From Acidobacteriota bacterium (lineage in GTDB: Bacteria > Acidobacteriota > Terriglobia > Acidiferrales > UBA7541), in assembly GCA_013289825.1 (NCBI GenBank), contig JABCZF010000002.1, forward strand, positions 1 to 64,000: a stretch of 64,000 nt of DNA. Reading direction: 5' to 3'. Made by a program: the position numbers and the translations under genes. The notes under the pieces were generated by a model. It saw only the letters and a program-made list of their open reading frames with translations, was not told the origin of the DNA and did no database searches. Shown here in pieces: positions 50,822 to 60,935 of the stretch. Positions within the stretch are counted from its first letter, which is position 1. Each line of letters opens with the position of its first letter.

Positions 50822-52966
50822 CTACTGGTTGAGCTTTCCACCTTTGGTGCCGTCGTCGGCGGTGTCTGGATCTTTGGGATCCTCGGGAGCAGCCGGGCTG
50901 GCGGGCGAATCTGGGCTGGCGCTTTGCGCGCTGCCGGGGGCGCCACCGCTGTTGATGAGCACCATGGTGCCCTGAATGGAAACGCCTGCGGGGCCGATGT
51001 CGATGAAGCCGCCGGGGCCGACGAGAGAAAGTTGCATGCCGGCTTGAATGACGACGTTCATGCCCCCGGTAATATAAACCGCCTGGGTTGCGGAGAGCAC
51101 GTCGTTCGCGCCGATCTTTGTGTTTCTGCTCTGGCCGATAGTGATGGACTCGTTGCTGCCGACATTTTCCTTTCGGCTCTGGCCAATGGTGATGGACTCG
51201 TTGTTGGTGACCTGCTCCTTGCGATCGCCGCCGATGGTGATGGACTGATCCGAGTCGATTTTTTCCATCTGCTTTGCGCCGATGTGGATGGAGGTGTCTC
51301 CGGTAATCTTTTCGATGTGTTTACCTTTCACCTGGGTTTGTTTATCGCCGTCGACCTCTTCGAACTGACTGGACTTGACGATCATATGGCGATTGGCGCC
51401 GACGAATTCGCGAGATTCTTTTTCTACGCGCCAGTCCATGTCCTTTTCGGCGTTCAAGAAAATTTGTTCGTCGTCCTTTTTGTCTTCAAAGCGAAGCTCA
51501 TTGTAGTTGCTGGAGGTGCCATTTTTCGAGCTGCGCGACAAGAACGTGGTGCGGGTCATGTTATCGGGCAGAGCGTAAGGGGGCATCTGGTCGGCGTTGT
51601 AGACACGTCCAGTGATGATGGGACGATCGGGATCGCCTTCCAGAAACTCGACAATCACTTCCTGGCCGATGCGCGGAATATTGATAGCACCCCAGTTTTT
51701 GCCGGCCCAAGGCTGGGAGACGCGCACCCAGCAGGAACTGTTTTCGTCTTTCTTGCCCAGGCGGTCCCAGAAAAACTGAACTTTCACACGGCCATATTTG
51801 TCGGGATAGATCTCTTCGCCGGAAGGACCGACGACGACAGCGGTTTGCGGACCTTGCACAACGGGTTTTGGAGTGATGCGCTGAGGCCGAAATGGCGTGT
51901 CAAAGGGAATGCAGGTGAAATGATTGCTGTAGCTTTCCTGTGCGTTGACTTCGCCGCTGTAATAGCCCTGGCCGACGGTGGCGGAATGCGAGACGTCGGT
52001 TAGAAGGTAGTCTGCATTTAATTCGCGGCGCGGATGTTCGCTAAGGGTGAACTTGGACCCCGGGACGAAACTGCGGGAGTTGCCGGAGCCGGTCATGACT
52101 TGAAAGGAGGTTTCTTCTTCTTCCATGCGGACCTTAACCATGTCGCTGCCCTGATCTTTCTTGAGAAAGATGCCGGGGTAGTCGAAGACTTCGAATCTGG
52201 TGTTATCGGAGACCTGGTCGACAGTGGTGACCTGAGATAGCAAGGAGGTGTTGGGAGTCTCGAAATTGTAGTCGGTGAGGGCGTACTTGCCGGGACGCAG
52301 TTCTTCTTCGGCATCCCAACTGAAGACATAGTCCTCATCTTCGAGAGGAGTGCGCGCCGCAACGTTGAAGCGAAAAGTGGATTGCGGAACACAGCTTTTG
52401 TGGACGCTGGGCTTGTCCGAGAAGGTCAGCTTGTGACTGCTATTGTCGTGCTCGAAGAAATAAAAGATGCCGTATTCCTCCATGAGACGAGCCGCGAAAT
52501 TGAAGGAAGTTTCGCGATACTGCACGACATATTCGCGCTGGGTATAGGTCGACTGAGTCTTATCCTGAAAATCATTAAAGCCAAAGTCGCCGAAGACTTT
52601 TTTGAGAATGTCGGGAATGGTCTTTTGCTGGAAGATTTCACAATCGGCTGTGCGCGTGAGAAACCATGCCCAGGGAACGATTTCCGCACGGTAGTGGCTG
52701 AAGCGCTCGTCGCGGCCGAGGAATGCGAAGCGGCTGACAAAACCGTTCCAGTAGCGCTGTCCGCCCTTGGGAACTCCCAGACGGACGGTGACGCGCTTGC
52801 CGACGATGTCCTTGGAGGCGATGGAATGATTTTCGGAAAGGAGGTCAGCGGAAAAATGGAATAGCCGGGACATCGATTCGCGGCCGCTGAAGCCCTGCAG
52901 AAGCAAGACGTCCTTGCCAAGCGGGGTGGTGATGGCGATCAGGCGATTGTCTTGCGTATAGGCCAT
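50822..52966 (-). CDS. vgrG: T6SS spike protein VgrG (TssI)
   Basis: This is a 714-residue protein. The N-terminal gp27-like part contains LLQGFSGRESMSRLFHFSAD, YVVQYRETSFNFAARLMEEY and GIFYFFEHDN. The gp5 OB-fold segment has PDKYGRVKVQFFWDRLGKKD, SCWVRVSQPWAGKNWGAINI and PRIGQEVIVEFLEGDPDRPI. A C-terminal needle of VxVxxGxxG-like repeats (ITIGGDRKEQVTNNESITIG, QSRKENVGSNESITIGQSRN) is followed by a 40-residue acidic, Pro/Ser-rich tail. It forms the trimeric spike that carries PAAR and effectors. There is no enzymatic C-terminal extension. It follows clpV by 131 bases on the same strand. Confidence 0.95.
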   Translation of the reverse strand: MAYTQDNRLIAITTPLGKDVLLLQGFSGRESMSRLFHFSADLLSENHSIASKDIVGKRVTVRLGVPKGGQRYWNGFVSRFAFLGRDERFSHYRAEIVPWAWFLTRTADCEIFQQKTIPDILKKVFGDFGFNDFQDKTQSTYTQREYVVQYRETSFNFAARLMEEYGIFYFFEHDNSSHKLTFSDKPSVHKSCVPQSTFRFNVAARTPLEDEDYVFSWDAEEELRPGKYALTDYNFETPNTSLLSQVTTVDQVSDNTRFEVFDYPGIFLKKDQGSDMVKVRMEEEETSFQVMTGSGNSRSFVPGSKFTLSEHPRRELNADYLLTDVSHSATVGQGYYSGEVNAQESYSNHFTCIPFDTPFRPQRITPKPVVQGPQTAVVVGPSGEEIYPDKYGRVKVQFFWDRLGKKDENSSCWVRVSQPWAGKNWGAINIPRIGQEVIVEFLEGDPDRPIITGRVYNADQMPPYALPDNMTRTTFLSRSSKNGTSSNYNELRFEDKKDDEQIFLNAEKDMDWRVEKESREFVGANRHMIVKSSQFEEVDGDKQTQVKGKHIEKITGDTSIHIGAKQMEKIDSDQSITIGGDRKEQVTNNESITIGQSRKENVGSNESITIGQSRNTKIGANDVLSATQAVYITGGMNVVIQAGMQLSLVGPGGFIDIGPAGVSIQGTMVLINSGGAPGSAQSASPDSPASPAAPEDPKDPDTADDGTKGGKLNQ

Positions 52967-53097
52967 ATTGAGCGGCTCCGCACAAAGAAACTAGGTCCAG
53001 AGTTATCTGGTCAAAACAATTTAGGAACGAAAGTATCCTTGCTGGTAAGCTTCACTCCAAGGCACAAAATTACGGTCATCGAGCTCTTGCACCGGAG

Positions 53098-55788
53098 CTA
53101 AGCATAGGCAAAGGCGCCGTTTTCGCCCACAGAAACATGGATGGACGCCGGCTTCTGGCGTTCGGCCATGCGGCTCAGTAGATAACGGGAAACATCCGGG
53201 AGCATGGTATTGGTCAGGATGTTGTCAACATTGCGCGCACCCGATTCTACTTCGGTGCAGCGTTTAGCGACTTCGGCGACGACGGCCGGATCATAGGTCA
53301 GCTCGATCTTGTGGTTGTCGCGAATCCGTCGCTGGATCTTGGCAAGTTTCAGCGTGACGATTTGCTTCATGGCTTCATCGCGCAGCGGGAAATACGGAAC
53401 GGTCACCAGGCGCCCCATAAAGGCAGGCTTGAAGATTTTGTTGAGTTCCGGCTTTAGGGCTTTGGCCAGACCATCGGCGGTGGGAGTGGTTTCGGGATCG
53501 GCGGTTAGCTTCATTAGAAGATCGGTGCAGGCATTGGAGGTGAGAATGATGATGGTGTTTTTGAAATCGATCGCGCGGCCTTCGCCGTCTTCCATGTTGC
53601 CCTTGTCGAAGACCTGGTAGAAGAGTTCGAGAACATCGGGATGGGCCTTTTCGCATTCATCGAGGAGAACGACAGAATAGGGGCGGCGGCGGACGGCTTC
53701 GGTGAGAACGCCGCCTTCCCCGTAACCGACATAGCCTGGGGGCGCGCCTTTGAGGCTGGAGACGGTGTGGGCTTCCTGGAATTCGGACATGTTGATGGTG
53801 ATGAGATTACGCTCGCCGCCGTAGAGAAAATCGGCCAGGGCTAAAGCGGTTTCGGTTTTGCCCACGCCGCTTGGACCGACGAGCATGAAGACGCCGACCG
53901 GTTTGACGGGATCGTCCATACCAGCGCGATTCGTCGAAATGCGCTGGGCGATGGCTTCGAGGGCGTGGTTCTGGCCGATGACCCGTACAGCCATCAGATC
54001 CTTGAGATGGAGGACGGTATTGATTTCGTCTTGTTGCATTTTGCCGACGGGAATGCCCGTCCAGGCGGAGATGACTTCGCCGACGATTTGCGTATCCACG
54101 CAGACGCGCATTAGCGGCGAATCGCCTTGGATAGCATCGAGCTGGGCATTGAGTTTCTCTAGCTCGGCGCGAAGCGCGGATGCATCTGTGGCGGGTTGCG
54201 CGGCAGTACCCGAAGCGGTGGACATGGAAGCGGGAGGAGCGGCGGCCGGCGAAACAGCTGCCTCCAGTTGCGTGCGGATATCGCGAATACGGGAAACGAG
54301 CGACAACTCCTTGCCGCGGCGCTCTTCCAAAGTCTTGAGGCGCGCGGCAACCTCTGTTTTCTGTTTGGCGATGTTGCCAAGCCGTTCAGAATGATCGACG
54401 CCCACGGCGGTTTCGCGTTCGAGGACGCGCTGCTGAACCTCCAGGTCGTCGACTTGGCGCATGGCATCTTCGATCAGCGGAGGAGTGGCGTTTTGTCCGA
54501 GGGAGAGCCGGGCGCAAGCGGTATCCATGACGCTGACGGCTTTGTCCGGAAGCTGGCGGCCGGCAAGATAACGATGCGAAAACTTCGTGGCCGAGCGGAC
54601 GGCTTCGTCGAGAATGCGGACGTTGTGGTGTTTCTCGAGAGAGCTGACGATGCCGCGCAGCATGACCATACATTGTTCTTCGGTGGGCTCTTCGACTTTG
54701 ACGACCTGGAATCGCCGGGCTAGCGCAGCGTCTTTCTCGAAGAATTTTTTGTACTCGGACCAAGTGGTGGCGGCGATGGTGCGCAGTTCACCGCGGGCCA
54801 GGGCCGGCTTGAGGAGGTTGGCAGCATCGCCCTGCCCTGCCGGACCACCGGCTCCAATCATGGTGTGCGCTTCGTCGATGAACAGGATGATGGGAGACGG
54901 GGAGGATTTGACCTCTTCGATGAGGCCTTTGAGGCGATTCTCAAATTCGCCTTTGACGCCGGCGCCCGCTTGCAAAAGCGCGAGATCAAGGGTGCGTATG
55001 GTGACATTCTTGAGAACCGGCGGCACGTCGCCAGCAGCGACGCGCAAAGCAAAACCCTCAACCACGGCGGTTTTGCCGACGCCCGCTTCGCCGGTGAGGA
55101 TGGGATTGTTCTGACGTCGGCGCGTGAGGATATCGATGATTTGCCGGATTTCGTGATCGCGGCCGAGGACGGCGTCAATTTTTCCGGCTCTGGCGTTGGC
55201 GGTGAGATCGATTGTGAATTGATTGAGATTTTGCTGTTTCCCGGCTGCCGGAATGCCGCCGGCTTGCGGCAGACCTTGGACGCCAATGGGAACGGCTTGC
55301 GCGGTTTCCTGATCTTCGGGCGAACCGGCGACGATGTTCCAGAAATCCTTGTGTAGAGTTTCGGCGCTGATTTTTTGAAACTCGCGTGTGACTTCGCGCA
55401 TGAGGCGCGATAGATCGCCGGAGCTGGCAATCGCGAGGATCGAGAAGCCGGTGCGGACTTGCGCGGAGCCAAAATCGATGGAGCCGATGGTCCAAGCTTC
55501 CGAGAGCATGTCCGTGAGCGTGGGGCTGAAGGCCGGAGTGCGGGCGTTTCCCGATTTTAGTTTATCGAGACTGCGCGTGAGATCGCCGGTGAGGCGGGAT
55601 TTGTCGACGCCAAACTGCTTAAGGATACGGGGGAAATCGCTATCGGTGACGTCCAGGAGCTTCAGGAGGAAATGTTCGACCTCGATGTCATAGTGCGTGC
55701 GCGCCAGGCAAAAACCTGCCGCTGCCTCGAGAGCATTCCGAGTGGTATCGTTGAGCTTTCCGATCAGACCTTTTAGATTTGCCGTCAT
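53098..55788 (-). CDS. clpV: T6SS AAA+ ATPase ClpV (TssH)
   Basis: This is an 896-residue protein. An N-terminal Clp-repeat domain (ARTHYDIEVEHFLLKLLDVT) is followed by the first AAA+ module with Walker A at residues 233-240 (GEAGVGKT) and Walker B ILFIDEAHTMIGAGG. A coiled middle region comes next, then the second module with GPSGVGKTETALALADFLYG and VVLLDECEKAHPDVLELFY. It depolymerises contracted TssB/TssC sheath in the cytoplasm using ATP. The family member is ClpV rather than ClpB, as judged from its N-terminal domain (SGNARTPAFSPTLTDMLSEA) and its place between tssG and vgrG. Confidence 0.95.
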   Translation of the reverse strand: MTANLKGLIGKLNDTTRNALEAAAGFCLARTHYDIEVEHFLLKLLDVTDSDFPRILKQFGVDKSRLTGDLTRSLDKLKSGNARTPAFSPTLTDMLSEAWTIGSIDFGSAQVRTGFSILAIASSGDLSRLMREVTREFQKISAETLHKDFWNIVAGSPEDQETAQAVPIGVQGLPQAGGIPAAGKQQNLNQFTIDLTANARAGKIDAVLGRDHEIRQIIDILTRRRQNNPILTGEAGVGKTAVVEGFALRVAAGDVPPVLKNVTIRTLDLALLQAGAGVKGEFENRLKGLIEEVKSSPSPIILFIDEAHTMIGAGGPAGQGDAANLLKPALARGELRTIAATTWSEYKKFFEKDAALARRFQVVKVEEPTEEQCMVMLRGIVSSLEKHHNVRILDEAVRSATKFSHRYLAGRQLPDKAVSVMDTACARLSLGQNATPPLIEDAMRQVDDLEVQQRVLERETAVGVDHSERLGNIAKQKTEVAARLKTLEERRGKELSLVSRIRDIRTQLEAAVSPAAAPPASMSTASGTAAQPATDASALRAELEKLNAQLDAIQGDSPLMRVCVDTQIVGEVISAWTGIPVGKMQQDEINTVLHLKDLMAVRVIGQNHALEAIAQRISTNRAGMDDPVKPVGVFMLVGPSGVGKTETALALADFLYGGERNLITINMSEFQEAHTVSSLKGAPPGYVGYGEGGVLTEAVRRRPYSVVLLDECEKAHPDVLELFYQVFDKGNMEDGEGRAIDFKNTIIILTSNACTDLLMKLTADPETTPTADGLAKALKPELNKIFKPAFMGRLVTVPYFPLRDEAMKQIVTLKLAKIQRRIRDNHKIELTYDPAVVAEVAKRCTEVESGARNVDNILTNTMLPDVSRYLLSRMAERQKPASIHVSVGENGAFAYA

Positions 55789-55803
55789 AATGACCTCGTT
55801 TCG

Positions 55804-56838
55804 CTAAACGTTGAAAATAGTCTCTTCCGGATGGCGTTCCATGGGCTTTGATTTCATCCAAGTGACCCAGCCAAGCTGCGGGGCGCCGTCGCCTTCGCCG
55901 CCAAGCTGGCAGCGGGGAACTTCCTCGCGTTCGAGGACCAGTTGCACCTCGAAATCAATTTCTTCGTTGGTCCAAAAACGCAAGAGCGAGCGGAGCGGCT
56001 GGTAAGCGGAGCCGTTGGGCAGAAAATCGAGATAGTTTTCCAGCTCGAGGGGGCCGATGCGGATTCTTGCGCGTGCCTGCTGATTCCAGACTTCATCGCC
56101 GACTACCGCGCCCAGGCCCAATTGTTCGGACGGAGTGGAGCGCTCGCCGATGCAACATTCGGTGGTCTCGTCGAGGCGGAACCAGCCGCCGACCAGCTGG
56201 ATGACTTCGCAGGGAACTTCGAAGTAATCGTTGAGGAGCAGCTCGAGAGCGTGCGCGGAATGTGGACGCTGGCCGAGAATGCCGGCGAAGAAAAGAAAGG
56301 CGTCGTCGGGAACAGCGAGGCGTTCCTGCAAACCGAGAGTGCCGAGACCGATCAAGTCGAGCAGATGGTGGGAGAAACGATCGCGCTCTCCGCGTTCGTA
56401 GGAAACGGCGAAGCGGTATTTTTCCCAAGCCTGGTAGAAAAACGAGAGCATGCGGTGATGAAAGAGGTCGAGAAAATCGCGGAGCGTCCGGTCGCCGGAG
56501 CGCAGCCGAGCAAGGATGAGAGTCGTATAGAAGTGTGGCAGCGGACCTTGCGGGCCGGTGACGCCCATGAAGTTGACCGCGAGCGACGGAGCTTCTCCTT
56601 CCGGCCAATCGATGGATTGAATTTCGCTGGCGGGAAAAGAGAGCGAGGGAAAGGAGCCCAGGCGCGCGACTTCATCGGCGGGATTGGTGAAGCGTCCGAG
56701 AGGCTTGCGATCCGGCGCCATGCGCTCCAGCAGGCGAATCGCCTGGAAGAATTCGAAGCGATAAGGCTCGCTGCGGAGCAACTCTTCGACTTCGGAAAGA
56801 TCTACAGGAGAATCACTTCCCCCGCCCGGGGTGGCCAT
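55804..56838 (-). CDS. tssG: T6SS baseplate protein TssG
   Basis: This is a 344-residue protein (DUF1305, ImpH). Family features include EELLRSEPYRFEFFQAIRLL, DEVARLGSFPSLSFPASEIQ, VNFMGVTGPQGPLPHFYTTL, FLDLFHHRMLSFFYQAWEKY and a QLGLGAVVGDEVWNQQARAR block near the C-terminus. With TssE, TssF and TssK it builds the wedge of the baseplate. Its first 37 bases overlap the end of tssF, so the two are translationally coupled. Length is normal for the family. Confidence 0.93.
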   Translation of the reverse strand: MATPGGGSDSPVDLSEVEELLRSEPYRFEFFQAIRLLERMAPDRKPLGRFTNPADEVARLGSFPSLSFPASEIQSIDWPEGEAPSLAVNFMGVTGPQGPLPHFYTTLILARLRSGDRTLRDFLDLFHHRMLSFFYQAWEKYRFAVSYERGERDRFSHHLLDLIGLGTLGLQERLAVPDDAFLFFAGILGQRPHSAHALELLLNDYFEVPCEVIQLVGGWFRLDETTECCIGERSTPSEQLGLGAVVGDEVWNQQARARIRIGPLELENYLDFLPNGSAYQPLRSLLRFWTNEEIDFEVQLVLEREEVPRCQLGGEGDGAPQLGWVTWMKSKPMERHPEETIFNV

Positions 56839-58649
56839 TGACGGAGAACCTCCTTTCTTTGCTGGGTGCGGACGGCGAGCTGGCTGAAACTGTTCAGCGA
56901 AGCATAGTGACCCAGAAAGTATTCGAGAACGCTGGCGAAAAGAAAGACCCCGCCGCCGACGAATTGTTCCTCGTCGAATTCCATTTCGACGCGGTGCCCG
57001 CGGACAAAGCCGATGCCATTTTCCGAAATGACGCGCGCGAAATGGCGGGTGCTGGACAGGCGCATCAATCCGGCGACTTGGCGTTCGTTGTAGCCGGATT
57101 CTCCGAAGGTGTAGAGGCGGAGAATTTCCTGGAGCGATTCCTTGCCTTCCTCGACAATAGAAAGATAGTTCAGAGAAAGATGGGAGATGAGGCGCCAGAG
57201 CATGCCCTTGCCCGTGGGCGGGCGCACGGAAGGCGAGGGCTTGCGCAGAGCCACGATGCGTTTGATGGAAGAAACGCCTTCGAGTTCGAAATCGCCGCTT
57301 TCGTTCCCCATGGGGAGGCGGTGAGGCAAATCCCGGTTCGAACAGGTGCAGTGGATCGTGGCGGTATCCGCGTCCGGATGGAGCGGGCGGCCGCTCAGAT
57401 CCAAGAACGAAAGGTACACGTCGGTGCCTTCGTCATCGCGGCGCGTGGAAGCCTGGCGGCGGGAATGCCAGAAACCCTTGGGACGCTCGCGATGGCGCGA
57501 GGTGGTATGCCGGAAGCGATAGAAGGGTTCGAATTTTAACACTTCGTGAGTTTGCGGATCGGGGGAGATGACTTCTTCGATGGAGAAAATCTCCATGGCT
57601 CGCCGGCGCCGCACATCGGGAGTGATGAGGTACTCGGTGTGGGTCTGATCGAGCCGAATCGGCTCGGCGGTATGAGGGAAAAGATTGACCGCGGGCGAAC
57701 AACCCATCCGCAGAGTATCTTCGGAAACGTTCAGCTCCAGGGTCTGCTGGCGCTCGCTGCGTTCGAAGCGCGAAATGAGAAAGACGATCTCCACGCGCGG
57801 ACCAAAGCCTGAGGTGCGAAGGGTTTCGAGACCACGCAATGCGACAAAAAAGAATTTCTCAGGAAAATGAAAATACTCCTGCAGAATCCGGTAGCCGGAA
57901 AATGAGCGGCGCGGATACGGCAACAGAGCTTGGGAATCGCTGAAGCCGTCTGGTTGGAGATGGGTACCTGGGAAAGAGATGGCATGCTTTCGCGTGTTTG
58001 GTGCACGGTCGCGAAGCAGAATTTGCGTACAGTTGTTGCATAGCAATTCGTAGAGCGTATGGATGAGGCTGCTCTCGCCGTTGAGGTAGAAGCGCAGCGA
58101 ACTCAATTCGAGTTTATCGAAGGTGACTTCGGGAAAGCACTCGATCTCCAGACGCAGAGCGGCGACGGCCTCCTGGGACTTTATAGCTGGACGCAGGCGG
58201 TCTGGCGTGACCCATTGGGCCGCGGCAATTCTTAACGGCCAAAGCGTGGCGTCGAAGCACGTTTTGAACTTGCAGGGATAACCGTCCACGGGCTGAGAGT
58301 AGAGCATCGAACCGCGAGGGATGGGTAGGCCCGCGCTGAGTTTTCCCTGTTCCCGGTCCAGATGAAATTGCACGATGGTGGAAGAAGGAATGGGGCGAAT
58401 GTAATGCGGGTACAGGACACTGAGCAAGGCTTCGGTGATTTCAGGGAATTCGTCGTCGATCTTGAGATGGACGCGGGCGGCCAGGAAAGCGAAGGATTCG
58501 ATGAGTCGTTCGACGTGGGGATCCTCGCAACGGTTGGGATCGATAAGCAAACGCGAGGCGACCTTCGGATATTTCTCCGAAAACTCCGCGCCCAGCTGGC
58601 GGAGATAGGTTAATTCGCGCTCGTAATATTCGAGCAGCTCGTCACGCAC
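56802..58649 (-). CDS. tssF: T6SS baseplate protein TssF
   Basis: This is a 615-residue protein (DUF879, ImpG/VasA). The N-terminus YYERELTYLRQLGAEFSEKY, PNRCEDPHVERLIESFAFLA and ALLSVLYPHYIRPIPSSTIV is typical of TssF. Later blocks include FPEKFFFVALRGLETL and GKGMLWRLISHLSLNYLSIV, then FASVLEYFLGHYASLNSFSQ near the C-terminus. It forms the baseplate wedge with TssG and TssE. Its start overlaps the end of tssE by 8 bases and its end overlaps tssG by 37, a dense arrangement that suggests coordinated assembly. Confidence 0.95.
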   Translation of the reverse strand: MRDELLEYYERELTYLRQLGAEFSEKYPKVASRLLIDPNRCEDPHVERLIESFAFLAARVHLKIDDEFPEITEALLSVLYPHYIRPIPSSTIVQFHLDREQGKLSAGLPIPRGSMLYSQPVDGYPCKFKTCFDATLWPLRIAAAQWVTPDRLRPAIKSQEAVAALRLEIECFPEVTFDKLELSSLRFYLNGESSLIHTLYELLCNNCTQILLRDRAPNTRKHAISFPGTHLQPDGFSDSQALLPYPRRSFSGYRILQEYFHFPEKFFFVALRGLETLRTSGFGPRVEIVFLISRFERSERQQTLELNVSEDTLRMGCSPAVNLFPHTAEPIRLDQTHTEYLITPDVRRRRAMEIFSIEEVISPDPQTHEVLKFEPFYRFRHTTSRHRERPKGFWHSRRQASTRRDDEGTDVYLSFLDLSGRPLHPDADTATIHCTCSNRDLPHRLPMGNESGDFELEGVSSIKRIVALRKPSPSVRPPTGKGMLWRLISHLSLNYLSIVEEGKESLQEILRLYTFGESGYNERQVAGLMRLSSTRHFARVISENGIGFVRGHRVEMEFDEEQFVGGGVFLFASVLEYFLGHYASLNSFSQLAVRTQQRKEVLRQWPPRAGEVILL

Positions 58650-59136
58650 TGTCGTCTCCCGAAATCTGCACTTCCAGGCTGGTCAATTCGATCGAGGCGT
58701 CGTAGACCACGTGCTCAGGAAGCGGATCGATGCGAAGCATTCCATCGATCGCAAAACGCAGGACGCGCGAAACGCCGGCGGCGGGAACCAGGGAAACTCT
58801 GACACCGTCGAGTCGTCCTTCAAAAGTCTTTACCGCCGTCTCAATCGACTGGAGCAATTTGGATTGTTCGTAAAGAAAATTAGCGGGCATGGAGGTGATA
58901 TCGGGAAGCCCGTAGTAATAGACGGAACGAAGAATCTCGACGGAGCCCTCCGGGATAGAATCTGGGGTGCGGCGCGTGTTCAACAAGTTTTCCAGGTCGC
59001 GCCTGACGGCCGTCTTGAGCCTGGCGAGAGAAGCGCTGCGCGTCATGGGGCTTTCAGACTTCACCTTGGGCTCATCGTCCAAGAGGCGATCCAGGACCGA
59101 CAATCTCAAGGGCCCGTTTGAGTCGTGTTCCGCCAT
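58642..59136 (-). CDS. tssE: T6SS baseplate protein TssE (gp25-like)
   Basis: This is a 164-residue protein. The gp25-like core is visible in LKTAVRRDLENLLNTRRTPD, SVEILRSVYYYGLPDITSMP and FEGRLDGVRVSLV, with the N-terminal LRLSVLDRLLDDEPKVKSE typical of TssE. It links the inner tube/sheath start to the baseplate wedge, as gp25 does in phage T4. It lies 3 bases after tssA and overlaps tssF by 8. Confidence 0.93.
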   Translation of the reverse strand: MAEHDSNGPLRLSVLDRLLDDEPKVKSESPMTRSASLARLKTAVRRDLENLLNTRRTPDSIPEGSVEILRSVYYYGLPDITSMPANFLYEQSKLLQSIETAVKTFEGRLDGVRVSLVPAAGVSRVLRFAIDGMLRIDPLPEHVVYDASIELTSLEVQISGDDSA

Positions 59137-59139
59137 CGC

Positions 59140-60930
59140 TTACCTCAGAGCCAACGCTTGTCCAGGATCAAGCCGGCAAAGCTTTTGATAAATCTTTTGC
59201 TTTTCCGCGTCATCACGGCCCAGCTTTTCAGCGCAGCGATACAGCAGCGCGAGAGGTTGCGCGACGACCGACGGCTCTTCCCACTCCTCGAGTTTTCGGC
59301 GTTCGATTTCTTCGGCGAGTTCTACCAGGATGGGATAAGCGATGGCCTCGTGCTTGGTCGCGAGAAAAATATTGGCGAGTTGAATCTGCCTCTGGAAGCG
59401 GCCGCGGCCGGTGCGTTCGTTGCCGATCTCACGAGTCAACATCTCGATGGCTTCCTGCACCTTTCCCGCGCGCGCCGCTTTCATGGCTAGCTCGGCTACC
59501 TCAGGACGTTTTTCCCCGTTGGCGCTCTGTGGCTGCCGAATCACTGGGATTGGTTCCGGTTCGGTGACCGGCGCCGGCGCCACGAGAGACGCAGGTGGGG
59601 GGGGCAAGACGGTTTCCCTGAGCCAGGTCTGCGTCTCCAGATTGGCGGCTGGAGTGTCGTCCATGAGCGACGCGTTCAACAGGTCAGGATAGTCCGCAAG
59701 CAACGCTTTCAAATCAGATCGAATCGCGGCGGCCACCGGCTCGTAGTCCGAGCCGAGGGATTCGCAAGCGCGCACGGCATAACGCTGCAAGTCGAGCCAT
59801 CCACGACCGCACGGCAGGCTCATCACGCTCTCGGCGCCTTCGAGAACCTCGGCCCAGTTCCCTTCCATGGCCATCTTCTTAATGTGCGTGCGCTTTTCTG
59901 TAGGCGGCGCTTCCAGAATCGCGGGGTCGAGCGAAGAACCTCGACCCCGAAGTTCTCCCCAGCGCGCAGCTCTCAACAACAGATAAGGAACAGGATTCTG
60001 TGGACTCTCGCGTCGCAAGAAACCGGCAACGGCAGAGACGCGTTGCATGGCGTCGTCGCGGTCAACGGGTTCAGCGGTGACGGCTCGCTTTTTCGTAACC
60101 GGGGCGCCCGCCGCGGCGGACTCGGCCTGAACTTCTTCCGCCGGCTCTTCAGCGGAAGCTTCTGGCTCCTCAGCAACTGGCTTGTGGTACTGCTTGACCA
60201 TGTCCTGCAGTTCTTCAAGAGCCGTGCGCAGGTTGGCAAAGTTGGGGGCGTTACGCCCGAACTTTTCGTCGCTAAACGCCTCCAGCGATTGGAGGGACTC
60301 GAGCGCAGCTAGGAGGTCGGCGGCGAGCTTTTCGTAGTAGGCATCCCCGGTGGCACGAACGGCCTGGTCAAATTCCTCGGCGGTACATTTCTTTTCTTCG
60401 ATAGCGTTGTTTCGCGCAGTAGTTTTGGCGTCATTGCCCGCGCAATCCGCCTCGTAGCCCACTCGGCGCGATTCCTGGTACTTGAGCAAATCGAGTTTAT
60501 TCTTGGTGAGCGGCAGGCGACGCACGCCGACGTCGAGCCGGGAGCCGACCCATCCGAGCGGAGCGGCACGTATTTCTATGTCATCGTCTTCGATTTCGGG
60601 ATACAGGGTGTCCCAAAAAGTCTCCAGCAAACCCTTCAAAAGATCCAGAGCTTCGCGGAGCCCAGCGACGTGATCGCGGAAAAGGACGGCTTCCGTCAGC
60701 CACACAGCTATTTGCAAGTCTTTGCTCTTTGTGGAAAGCGCTTCGGTGGCGAGTTTTATGACCAGCGGATAGTCGGCTTTCTTGATGGCCGTCGACCAGT
60801 CTCCTTGAGGCAGCGCTTCTTCTTCTCGGCGCGCTTCGCGGATTTTGTCGTAGAGGGGATCGTAACGCAGGTTCTTTCCGCTCGGATTATCGCCGGGGAT
60901 GGGATTCAGAAGGCCTTCAGGAAGGGGCAT
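59140..60930 (-). CDS. tssA: T6SS assembly protein TssA
   Basis: This is a 596-residue protein. The N-terminal ImpA_N domain has LLNPIPGDNPSGKNLRYDPL, LYDKIREARREEEALPQGDW and LSTKSKDLQIAVWLTEAVLF. A Glu/Ala-rich hinge at about 265-285 and a Pro-rich linker follow. The long helical C-terminal domain (LAMKAARAGKVQEAIEMLTR, RFQRQIQLANIFLATKHEAI) is of the VasJ type. TssA guides baseplate attachment and tail polymerisation. TssA C-termini vary between subclasses; here the long C-terminus and the adjacent TagJ suggest a subclass that stays near the baseplate. It lies 5 bases after the TagJ gene. Confidence 0.92.
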   Translation of the reverse strand: MPLPEGLLNPIPGDNPSGKNLRYDPLYDKIREARREEEALPQGDWSTAIKKADYPLVIKLATEALSTKSKDLQIAVWLTEAVLFRDHVAGLREALDLLKGLLETFWDTLYPEIEDDDIEIRAAPLGWVGSRLDVGVRRLPLTKNKLDLLKYQESRRVGYEADCAGNDAKTTARNNAIEEKKCTAEEFDQAVRATGDAYYEKLAADLLAALESLQSLEAFSDEKFGRNAPNFANLRTALEELQDMVKQYHKPVAEEPEASAEEPAEEVQAESAAAGAPVTKKRAVTAEPVDRDDAMQRVSAVAGFLRRESPQNPVPYLLLRAARWGELRGRGSSLDPAILEAPPTEKRTHIKKMAMEGNWAEVLEGAESVMSLPCGRGWLDLQRYAVRACESLGSDYEPVAAAIRSDLKALLADYPDLLNASLMDDTPAANLETQTWLRETVLPPPPASLVAPAPVTEPEPIPVIRQPQSANGEKRPEVAELAMKAARAGKVQEAIEMLTREIGNERTGRGRFQRQIQLANIFLATKHEAIAYPILVELAEEIERRKLEEWEEPSVVAQPLALLYRCAEKLGRDDAEKQKIYQKLCRLDPGQALALR

Positions 60931-60935
60931 GGGTG

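Noticed and set aside
50924..52003. 359-codon plus-strand frame opposite vgrG
   Set aside because: VgrG is certain on the minus strand; the antisense translation is of biased composition without motifs.
55942..56841. 299-codon plus-strand frame opposite tssG
   Set aside because: It covers tssG exactly and is explained by codon bias of the real gene.
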